This document shows, one piece after another, positions 57,144 through 64,000 of a stretch of DNA of 64,000 nt. The notes beneath the pieces were generated by a model that worked only from the letters and a program-made list of their open reading frames with translations, was not told the origin of the DNA and ran no database searches. Origin of the DNA: an uncultured Paracoccaceae bacterium (GTDB lineage Bacteria > Pseudomonadota > Alphaproteobacteria > Rhodobacterales > Rhodobacteraceae); the NCBI GenBank assembly GCA_951812615.1, contig CATOSU010000001.1:372001-436000 (forward strand). The letters run 5' to 3'. The position numbers were made by a program, and so were the translations under genes. Position 1 is the stretch's first letter, and the number at the start of each line of letters is the position of its first letter.

Positions 57144-58061
57144 GTGTCACAGCCCGATGTCATCTGTCTTGGCGAAGCCATGATCGAACTGGCACTGCCG
57201 GGGCCGCCCCCCGGCCCCGCCGGTGTCAGCTTTGCCGGGGATACGTTCAACACGGCGATCTACCTCAAGCGCTGTGCACCCGGCCTGAACGTGGCCTTCG
57301 CGACAAAGATGGGCCGCGACAGGTTCTCGGATGCCTTTCTGGCGCTGATGGAGGAAGAAGGGCTGGACACCCGTTTCGTCAGCCGCAGCGAAACCCAGCT
57401 GCCCGGCATTTATGCCATCTCGACGGATGAAAATGGCGAACGGTCTTTCAGCTACTGGCGCGACAGATCTGCAGCGCGAACGATGTTCGAGGCGCCGGGG
57501 TTCAGCCCGGATGACCTGACAGGCAGATACCTGTTCTTCAGCGCCATTTCCGTTGCCATACTGCCTGCGAAGGATCGGGCGGCTCTTCTGGAATGGCTGC
57601 CGCGGTTTCGCACCGCCGGCGGGCAGACGATATTCGATTCCAACTATCGCCCGACATTGTGGACCGATCGTGTCGAAGCGCGGCAGGTGATCGCCGCGTG
57701 CTGGGGCCAGACCGATATCGGATTGCCCAGTGTTGACGACGAAATGGCCATATTCGAAGAACAGGACGAAAGCGCCACGCTTGACCGGTTAAGGGGCTAC
57801 GGGATGCGCAGCGGCGCCCTAAAGCGCGGCGTGGCCGGGCCTCTGGCGCTGAACGGGGGCACCGCCGGTCCGTTTGCGCCGGCGGCAAAGGTTGTGGACA
57901 GCACCGCCGCAGGAGACAGTTTCAACGCGGCCTACCTTGCCGTGCACATTCAGGACGGTGATCAGGACAAGGCGCTGAAGGCCGGTCATTCGCTGGCATC
58001 TCAGGTCATCGGCGCCCGTGGCGCCATCCTGCCACGGGAGGTGGAGTTACAGATCGGATGA
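57144..58061 (+). CDS. kdgK: PfkB-family sugar kinase, 2-keto-3-deoxygluconate kinase-like (GTG start)
   Basis: This 305-residue protein has GTG at 57144 as the only start that keeps MSQPDVICLGEAMIEL. PfkB motifs are GDTFNTAIYLKR near 32, FDSNYRPTLW near 165 and the ATP/anion-hole TAAGDSFNAAYLA near 255 with the catalytic Asp. KDG kinase makes 2-keto-3-deoxy-6-phosphogluconate, the link from UxaA and UxuA to the Entner-Doudoroff pathway. The aldolase Eda is not in the window. It overlaps the next gene by 4 bp. Confidence 0.88.
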   Translation: MSQPDVICLGEAMIELALPGPPPGPAGVSFAGDTFNTAIYLKRCAPGLNVAFATKMGRDRFSDAFLALMEEEGLDTRFVSRSETQLPGIYAISTDENGERSFSYWRDRSAARTMFEAPGFSPDDLTGRYLFFSAISVAILPAKDRAALLEWLPRFRTAGGQTIFDSNYRPTLWTDRVEARQVIAACWGQTDIGLPSVDDEMAIFEEQDESATLDRLRGYGMRSGALKRGVAGPLALNGGTAGPFAPAAKVVDSTAAGDSFNAAYLAVHIQDGDQDKALKAGHSLASQVIGARGAILPREVELQIG

Positions 58062-59098
58062 CACAGGTACGGGCCGTTCTGATCGGACTGGGCATGGTCG
58101 CCCGAATGCATGCCGCTGCGATCGCAGCGTCAGAAACCGGGCTGTCGCTGTTTGGCGTGATGGCGCGGGATCCGGCCAGGGCCCGGACCTTTGCAGACAG
58201 TGCAGGTAATCCAAAGGTCTTTTCCGGGATCGGGGAGATCGCGGCGGACCCGAAGGTAGATTTCGTGATCCTCGCAACGCCACCCGACGCCCGCAAGGCC
58301 CTTTTGCAAACCCTTGTTGCGGCCGAAATTCCGGTTCTGGCCGAAAAACCTCTGGAACGGACGTTCCGGGCTGCCGAAGAACTGGTTGAGATGTGCGAAG
58401 CCGCCAAGGTCCCGTTTGGCGCGGTCTTACAGCACCGGATGCGACCTGCGGCGCTTTCGCTGGCCCGGCGGCTGTCAGAGGGCGTGCTCGGCGATATCGC
58501 CTCTGTGGAGATCCGCGTGCCGTGGTGGCGGGATCAGGCGTATTACGATGCGCCGGGCCGCGGGACTTATGCCCGTGACGGCGGCGGTGTTCTGATCACG
58601 CAGGCGATCCATACCATCGACCTTGCGTTGCAACTGTGCGGCCCGGTAACCGCGGTGCAGGGGCTGATCGCCAATACGCCTGCCCACACCCTCGAAGCCG
58701 AGGATTTTGCCGCCGCAACGCTTCAATTCAGGTCCGGTGCAGTCGGGTCGCTGACGGCCTCGACCACACATTTTCCCGGCGGATCCGAAGAAATCGTTCT
58801 GAACGGCACCCGGGACAGCGCCGTATTGTCGGCGGCAAGCCTGACCTACCACTTCCGCGATGGTCGCATCGAAACCGAGGGATCAGCGGGTGACAGCGGT
58901 GGCGGCGCCGATCCGATGGCCTTCACGCATGACTGGCATCAGTCGGTAATCGAGGATTTCGCCGAGGCCGTGGCCAAGGGGCGACCCCCTGCCATCACCG
59001 CCCGCTCTGCCCTGCCCGCACAGCGCCTGATCGACGCCATCGCGCGATCGGCGCGGACAGGAACGCGGATCGAACTGCCGGAGGACAAACATGCCTGA
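58058..59098 (+). CDS. Gfo/Idh/MocA family oxidoreductase (2)
   Basis: This 346-residue protein has the NAD loop LIGLGMVARMHAAAI, FVILATPPDARKALL and AEKPLERTF near 93. GGGVLITQAIHTIDLALQLCG near 175 carries the His-Asp pair of the family. AVLQHRMRPAALSLARRL and VEIRVPWWRDQAYYDAPGRG are typical of sugar dehydrogenases in this family. It overlaps kdgK by 4 bp and the next Gfo/Idh gene by 8 bp. The substrate is unknown. Confidence 0.92.
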   Translation: MTQVRAVLIGLGMVARMHAAAIAASETGLSLFGVMARDPARARTFADSAGNPKVFSGIGEIAADPKVDFVILATPPDARKALLQTLVAAEIPVLAEKPLERTFRAAEELVEMCEAAKVPFGAVLQHRMRPAALSLARRLSEGVLGDIASVEIRVPWWRDQAYYDAPGRGTYARDGGGVLITQAIHTIDLALQLCGPVTAVQGLIANTPAHTLEAEDFAAATLQFRSGAVGSLTASTTHFPGGSEEIVLNGTRDSAVLSAASLTYHFRDGRIETEGSAGDSGGGADPMAFTHDWHQSVIEDFAEAVAKGRPPAITARSALPAQRLIDAIARSARTGTRIELPEDKHA

Positions 59099-60109
59099 TC
59101 CGATCCGAATGGGTGTGATCGGAATTGATCACCGCCACGTCTATACGATGATTACCGGCATGAAGGCCGAGGGCGCAGAGCTGGCAGGGTGGTGGACAGA
59201 CGGCACACCAACAACGCTGGAAGGTTTTCTGAAACGGTTTCCCGATGCCCCGAGGATGGACACGCCGGAACACATACTCGACGACGGCACCATCGACCTG
59301 ATCCTGACAGCAGCCATCCCGTCCGACCGCACCGAAATCGCCATTCGGGCAATGCGGTGTGGCAAGGACGTCATGGTGGACAAACCCGGCTGTCTGAGCC
59401 TGCAACAAAGCTCGAACGGGTCAAGGCGGCCGTCGCCGACACCGGCCGGATCTGGTCCGCTGATTTCTCGGAACGGTTCGAGGTGCCAGCCGTGACAAAG
59501 GCGGCAGAACTGGTGGCAGACGGAGCAATCGGGACGGTCGTCCAGACGCTGGGACTGGGACCGCACCGGCTGAACCGTGCGACCCGTCCGGACTGGTTCT
59601 GGGACCCCGCGCAAAGCGGTGGAATCCTCGCCGATATCGGTGCCCATCAGATCGACCAGTTCCTGTATCTCACAGGTTCTACCGATGCCGACATTACACT
59701 GGCAACGGTTCAGAATACCGCCACGCCACAAAACCCGGAGTTTCGCGATTTCGGCCAGATCGCCCTGCGCAGCGGATCCGCCAACGGCTATATCCGGCTG
59801 GACTGGTTCACCGCGGATGCATTGCCGACATGGGGCGACGGACGCCTGTTCATTCTCGGAACCGAGGGAACGATTGAACTGCGCAAATACGTTGATGTCG
59901 GTGGCGAGCCGGGTACGGATCACGTGTTTCTGACCAACGGCACCCGCTGCGAACGGATCGATGCATCAGACGCCGGTCTGCCCTATTTCCGCAACCTGAC
60001 CGGCGACATCCGGAAGCGGACCGAAAAGGCGATGCCGCAGAGGCACGCCTATAAGGTAACCGAACTGGCGATCCGCGCCCAGATGATCGCGGACGAACAG
60101 ACATGCTGA
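59091..60109 (+). pseudogene. Gfo/Idh/MocA family oxidoreductase (3), frameshifted
   Basis: Frame 1 from 59091 encodes MPDPIRMGVIGIDHRHVYTM to VMVDKPGCLSLQQ; the homologous protein then continues in another frame as LERVKAAVADTGRIWSADFS and EVPAVTKAAELVADGAIG to 60109. The switch is at about 59403-59411 and fits loss of one base. GGILADIGAHQIDQFLYL shows that the rest of the protein is preserved. No slippery heptamer is seen, so this is a recent mutation or a sequence error. It overlaps both neighbours, so translation of the operon downstream could be affected. Confidence 0.82.
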
Positions 60110-60711
60110 CGTTTGCCGCGGCCGTCTTTTTCCTGATCATTACGCCCGGTCCCGGCGTCCTGTCGACAGCCGGTGTCGGTTCCGCCTTCGGCGCCCGGCC
60201 CGGCACGCGCTATGTGCTGGGGCTGTTTATTGGCAACAACATGGTCGCGATGACAGTGATACTGGGAATAGCCGCCGTCATTCTGGCCGATCCGCGTATT
60301 CGTACCGTGCTGTTTCTGGCCTCGACAGCTTACCTGCTCTACCTTGCCCTGCGGATCGCGTTGGCCGGATCGCAGATCGGCTTTATCGAAGCGCGCAGGC
60401 CGCCGGGCGTGTTCAACGGCATCGCTCTGCAGATGATCAACCCCAAGGCCTACGCGGTCAATACAACCTTCTTTTCCGGATTTTCATTCATGCCCGGAAA
60501 TCTGTCTTCGGAAACCGTGCTCAAGCTGCTGATCATGAACCTGATCTGGATCCCGATCCATTTCCTGTGGCTCTGGCTTGGGATCAGGCTGCGCCAGCTC
60601 GACCTTTCCGAGGGCACTCACCGCGCCATCAATGTCGCGATGAGCTTGTCGATGCTGGCCGTCGTGGTTCTGGCCTTCGGCGGATTTCTCTTTGGACACA
60701 GCGGAGACTGA
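60103..60711 (+). CDS. LysE family translocator
   Basis: This 202-residue membrane protein has about six helices. The N-terminus MLTFAAAVFFLIITPGPGVLST has the family TPGP motif, followed by RYVLGLFIGNNMVAM. LLYLALRIALAG, QMINPKAYAVNTTFFSGF near 108 and ILMN-like helices follow. LysE/RhtB proteins export amino acids and similar small molecules. In this operon it might expel a toxic intermediate or an amino-acid analogue. It overlaps the preceding frame by 7 bp. Confidence 0.9.
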   Translation: MLTFAAAVFFLIITPGPGVLSTAGVGSAFGARPGTRYVLGLFIGNNMVAMTVILGIAAVILADPRIRTVLFLASTAYLLYLALRIALAGSQIGFIEARRPPGVFNGIALQMINPKAYAVNTTFFSGFSFMPGNLSSETVLKLLIMNLIWIPIHFLWLWLGIRLRQLDLSEGTHRAINVAMSLSMLAVVVLAFGGFLFGHSGD

Positions 60712-60712
60712 C

Positions 60713-62098
60713 ATGCTGCACCCTGACCGGCTGTTTCCGGCGGACGCCGCCACGCGCCGGATCGCACGACGCCTCTACGACGTCATCCGCGATGCTCCGA
60801 TCGTTTCGCCGCACGGCCACACCGATCCGGTCTGGTGGGGTGAAAACCCGGCCTTTCCCGATCCGGCCGCCCTGTTTGTGATACCAGATCACTACGTGAC
60901 CCGGATGCTGGTCAGCCAAGGGGTCACGTTTGATGCGCTCGGGATCGGGTCAGACGCGGATCCGCGCGCAGTCTGGCGGGTGTTCGCGCAACATTACCAT
61001 CTGTTTCTCGGCACGCCGTCGCGGATGTGGCTGGACCATGCGTTCAACGACCTGTTTGGCCTGACTGAGACGCTCAGCCCCGAGACTGCAGACGCCCAGT
61101 TCGACACGATCTCAGCGGCGCTGGCCGACCCCGCATTCCGGCCGCGGGCGCTCTATGACCGGTTCAACATCGAAGTCATTACCACCACCGACAGCCCGCT
61201 TGACGATCTGGCGCATCATCGGGCCGTCGCGGCGTCAGACTGGACCGGCAGGGTGCTGCCCACATACCGGCCGGACCCTGTCGCGGATCCGGAATTCGAG
61301 GGGTTTCACGCCAATATCCGCGCGCTGGGTGACCTGACAGACACCGATACCGGAACATGGCAGGGATATCTGGACGCGCATCGCATCCGCCGGGCGTTCT
61401 TCAACGCCAATGGCGCAACTGCCACCGATCACGGCCACCCGACCGCGCAAACCGCCGACCTGCCGGCAAGCGTGGCGAGCAAGCTATTTGCCGACATCCT
61501 TGCCGGTGCAGGTGATGCCGAATTGTTCCGGGCCCAGATGCTGACCGAATTCGCGCGGATGTCGGTCGATGACGGGCTGGTCATGCAACTTCACCCGGGA
61601 TCGCGGCGCAATCACCATTCCGGGATCCACGCAACGATCGGGCGGGACCGGGGCTTCGACATTCCCGGCACCACGGACTACGTCTCTGCCCTGCAGCCGC
61701 TTCTGAACGCCGTGGGCATGGATCCCCGTTTCCGCATGATCCTGTTCACGCTGGATGAAACAACTTATGCAAGAGAGCTGGCACCGCTGGCCGGTGCTTA
61801 TCCGTCCCTTTTGCTCGGGCCGCCCTGGTGGTTCCACGACAGCTTTGAAGGCATCCGGCGGTTCCGGCAAACAACCACGGAAACGGCGGGGTTCTGGAAC
61901 ACTGCGGGGTTCAACGACGACACGCGGGCCCTGTGTTCGATCCCGGCGCGCCACGACGTGGCCCGGCGTTGCGATTGCGCGTTCCTGGCCGACCTAGTCA
62001 CGACACACCGGCTGTCCGAGGAAAGCGCCACCGAACTCGCCCCTCTGCTGGCCAACGGGCTGGCGCGGCGGGCCTACAATCTGGAGACCGAAGCATGA
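60713..62098 (+). CDS. uxaC: Glucuronate isomerase
   Basis: ATG at 60713 has CGGAG six bases upstream and gives MLHPDRLFPADAATRRIARR, 461 residues; a start 21 bp earlier lies inside lysE. SPHGHTDPVWWGEN near 33 holds metal-ligand His residues. VTTTDSPLDDLAHH, VMQLHPGSRRNHH and LGPPWWFHDSFEG near 375 match the family. It converts D-glucuronate to D-fructuronate or galacturonate to tagaturonate. Its stop overlaps the uxuA start (ATGA). Confidence 0.95.
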   Translation: MLHPDRLFPADAATRRIARRLYDVIRDAPIVSPHGHTDPVWWGENPAFPDPAALFVIPDHYVTRMLVSQGVTFDALGIGSDADPRAVWRVFAQHYHLFLGTPSRMWLDHAFNDLFGLTETLSPETADAQFDTISAALADPAFRPRALYDRFNIEVITTTDSPLDDLAHHRAVAASDWTGRVLPTYRPDPVADPEFEGFHANIRALGDLTDTDTGTWQGYLDAHRIRRAFFNANGATATDHGHPTAQTADLPASVASKLFADILAGAGDAELFRAQMLTEFARMSVDDGLVMQLHPGSRRNHHSGIHATIGRDRGFDIPGTTDYVSALQPLLNAVGMDPRFRMILFTLDETTYARELAPLAGAYPSLLLGPPWWFHDSFEGIRRFRQTTTETAGFWNTAGFNDDTRALCSIPARHDVARRCDCAFLADLVTTHRLSEESATELAPLLANGLARRAYNLETEA

Positions 62099-63294
62099 AG
62101 GAAACCTGGCGCTGGTACGGACCCGGGGACGGTGTCAGCCTGCGTGACATCCGGCAGGCCGGTGCCGCCGGCGTGGTCACATCGCTCTATCACATCACAC
62201 CCGGCGAGGTCTGGACGCCCGAGGCGATTGCCGACCGCCTGAAGGACGTGGAAACTCACCCGGACGGATCGCCGAGCGGCCTGACATGGGACGTGGTTGA
62301 AAGCCTGCCGGTCAGCGAGGCGATCAAAACCGCCGCATCGGAGCGCGACACCCATATCACCAACTGGTGTGAGAGCCTGGAGAACCTCGCCGCTGCCGGA
62401 ATTGAAGTGATCTGCTACAATTTCATGCCGGCCGTGGACTGGACCCGGACCGACCTTGCCCATGCCCGCCCGAATGGTGCGCTTGCGTTGCGGTTTGACA
62501 TCGACGTCTTTGCAGCCTTCGACATTCACATCCTTGCCCGGGACGGCGCCGCTGCGGACTATTCCGACGACGTGACCGAAGCGGCGCAAAGGATCGTCGC
62601 AACCATGACCGATACCGATAAACGCAGTCTGTCTGCCACGGTTCTGGCCAGCCTGCCGGGCGCGATGGAAAGTTGGGATCTGGATACGTTTCATGCCCAG
62701 TTGGCACTATACCGTGATATTGACGCCGACAGGTTGCGCGACCACTTCCGGTACTTCTTCGAGCGGGTTGTCCCGGTGGCCGAACGGCTGGGACTGCGGA
62801 TTTGTGCCCATCCCGATGATCCGCCCTGGCCGCTGTTCGGCCTGCCGCGGATCATGTCGACCGAAGCGGACTATCGCTGGCTGGTCAATGCTGTGCCCAG
62901 CCCGGCCAACGGCATCACCTTCTGCACAGGAAGTCTGGGCGCCCGGGGCGACAACGACCTGCCGGGCATGATCCGCCGTTTGGGTCGGCATTTTCATTTC
63001 CTGCATCTGAGAAACGTACGTCGCGAGACGGATACGGTGCCGGGGACCTTTTTCGAGGATGATCACCTGGACGGCAGCACGGATATGATCGCGGTCATCC
63101 GGGCCTTGCTGGAAGAGGAAGCGCGCCGGCGGGCCGAAGGCCGGCCGGACGCCGAATTGCCGATGCGACCCGACCACGGACAACAGTTGTTGGATGATCA
63201 GCGGCGCGTTTCTGCGCCGGGCTACCCGGCCATCGGACGGCTCAGGGGGCTGGCGGAATTGCGGGGGGCCGCCCGCGCGCTGGCCGCAACATGA
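62095..63294 (+). CDS. uxuA: Mannonate dehydratase
   Basis: The start at 62095 overlaps the uxaC stop and gives MKETWRWYGPGDGVSLRDIR, the family N-terminus; 54 open codons before it belong to uxaC's other frame. The 399-residue protein has GVVTSLYHITPGEVW, VICYNFMPAVDWTRTDL near 105, CAHPDDPPWPLFGLPRI near 240 and GSLGARGDNDL near 285. It dehydrates D-mannonate to 2-keto-3-deoxygluconate. It overlaps the next gene by 4 bp. Confidence 0.96.
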   Translation: MKETWRWYGPGDGVSLRDIRQAGAAGVVTSLYHITPGEVWTPEAIADRLKDVETHPDGSPSGLTWDVVESLPVSEAIKTAASERDTHITNWCESLENLAAAGIEVICYNFMPAVDWTRTDLAHARPNGALALRFDIDVFAAFDIHILARDGAAADYSDDVTEAAQRIVATMTDTDKRSLSATVLASLPGAMESWDLDTFHAQLALYRDIDADRLRDHFRYFFERVVPVAERLGLRICAHPDDPPWPLFGLPRIMSTEADYRWLVNAVPSPANGITFCTGSLGARGDNDLPGMIRRLGRHFHFLHLRNVRRETDTVPGTFFEDDHLDGSTDMIAVIRALLEEEARRRAEGRPDAELPMRPDHGQQLLDDQRRVSAPGYPAIGRLRGLAELRGAARALAAT

Positions 63295-64000
63295 GTTACC
63301 GGCGATCCGGGCTACGCGGCAATCTGAAGACGGGGATCCTGCATTTCGGGCTGGGGGCTTTTCACCGCGCGCATCAGGCACCATTCACCGAAGACGCAAT
63401 CGATGCTTCGGGCGGCGATTGGGGGATCGAAGCCGTTGCGATGCGTTCACCTGAACTCGTGGACGCACTGGCAGGTCAGGATAATCGGTACACGCTGATC
63501 GAGCAGCACCCGGATGGCCAACAAGCGCGGGAGATTTCGGTGATCCGGGCGGCGCATGTTTTGCCGCGAAGTCCGTGGGCGGTGATTGGCCGGATGGCGG
63601 ATCCGGCCATTCAGGTGGTCACGATCACGGTGACGGAAAAGGGTTACGGGGTGCGCCCCGGAACCGGTGAACTGGATGAATCGCATCCGGCCATAGCCAA
63701 TGATCTGTCCGCAACCGGGCATCCCGAGGGGTTATTGGGCGTGCTCTGTGCCGGGTTGCAGGCGCGGCAGGCTGCCGGATTGGCCGGGCTGTCGGTCCTG
63801 TCCTGTGACAACCTGCCGTCCAACGGACAGACCCTGCGAAACGCACTTCTTCAGTTTTCGCAGCGCAAAAACGGGGACGTGACCCGATGGATCGCGGACA
63901 GCTGCACTTTTCCCGATAGCATGGTGGACCGGATCACACCCGCAGCAACGAAAAAAACGATGGCCCTGGCAGGGGAACTGAGCGGGCATGCGGATATCGC
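63291..64000 (+). CDS. uxuB: Mannitol dehydrogenase family protein, probably fructuronate reductase (3' end outside window)
   Basis: ATG at 63291 overlaps the uxuA stop (ATGA). The visible 236 residues start MSYRRSGLRGNLKTGILHFG. They show LGAFHRAHQA, VVTITVTEKGY near 110, LSVLSCDNLPSNGQTLRNAL near 165 and FPDSMVDRITPAAT near 210, all typical of the polyol/uronate long-chain dehydrogenases. After UxaC and before UxuA in the pathway it would reduce D-fructuronate to D-mannonate. The gene runs off the window. Confidence 0.93.
   Translation, partial: MSYRRSGLRGNLKTGILHFGLGAFHRAHQAPFTEDAIDASGGDWGIEAVAMRSPELVDALAGQDNRYTLIEQHPDGQQAREISVIRAAHVLPRSPWAVIGRMADPAIQVVTITVTEKGYGVRPGTGELDESHPAIANDLSATGHPEGLLGVLCAGLQARQAAGLAGLSVLSCDNLPSNGQTLRNALLQFSQRKNGDVTRWIADSCTFPDSMVDRITPAATKKTMALAGELSGHADI

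Noticed and set aside
59403-59411. Programmed -1 frameshifting in the third Gfo/Idh gene
   Set aside because: CAACAAAG does not give a canonical X XXY YYZ slippery heptamer in the reading frame, and no strong downstream stem was seen.

Overview
The window looks like chromosomal DNA of a GC-rich alphaproteobacterium of the Rhodobacterales (roseobacter/Rhodobacteraceae group). The evidence is an F1-only atpHAGDC operon without F0 genes, a class II nrdJ, DUF1489, DUF2125, extensin-like and Hint-domain proteins, and a TRAP transporter with sugar-acid catabolic genes. No rRNA, tRNA, CRISPR array, insertion sequence or phage gene was seen. All functions are read from protein motifs; no database search was run.

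Positions 1-29.9 kb are mostly housekeeping and cell-envelope genes. In order: the prs 3' end, an H-type lectin protein, atpCDGAH (minus strand), a methyltransferase, gloB, clpA with an M23 peptidase, a MotA/MotB-like pair whose second protein has a very long coiled coil, chaC, DUF2125, a secreted PL14-like protein, an extensin-like/prephenate dehydrogenase/hisC operon, a PA14-like protein, a broken DUF389 gene, rpsD with a recognisable promoter and terminator, a Hint protein, an LpxR-like protein, an LpxL-like acyltransferase, nrdJ and DUF1489.

Positions 29.9-40.6 kb hold the main accessory feature: a single 9.65-kb NRPS-PKS gene. Its domain order is A-PCP-KS-AT-ACP-aminotransferase-C-A-PCP, with no reductive domains and no thioesterase. 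The order resembles the beta-amino-acid-forming modules of the mycosubtilin/iturin and microcystin synthases. The second adenylation domain has a glycine-like specificity code. The expected product is a beta-aminoacyl-glycine unit with an unknown release step. A TIGR04325-type methyltransferase gene lies upstream, and the intervening 294 bp carries several GTTTCC/GGAAAC half-sites.

Positions 40.7-64 kb form a sugar-acid catabolism island. A minus-strand operon (IlvD/Edd dehydratase, VOC protein, FAH hydrolase, 2-hydroxyacid dehydrogenase, enolase-superfamily dehydratase) faces a DenD-like dehydrogenase, a GntR/FCD regulator and a DctPQM TRAP transporter. A long plus-strand operon follows: UxaA, three Gfo/Idh oxidoreductases (one frameshifted), a divergent AroE-like protein, a PhyH dioxygenase, an HIBADH/YihU-like dehydrogenase, a KDG-type kinase, a LysE exporter, UxaC, UxuA and the start of UxuB. 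UxaC, UxuB, UxuA and the kinase make a complete glucuronate to KDPG route. The AroE, PhyH, YihU-like and Gfo/Idh genes point to an additional, unidentified substrate. Likely gene decay is visible at DUF389, the third Gfo/Idh gene and a PhyH-like remnant after dctM.
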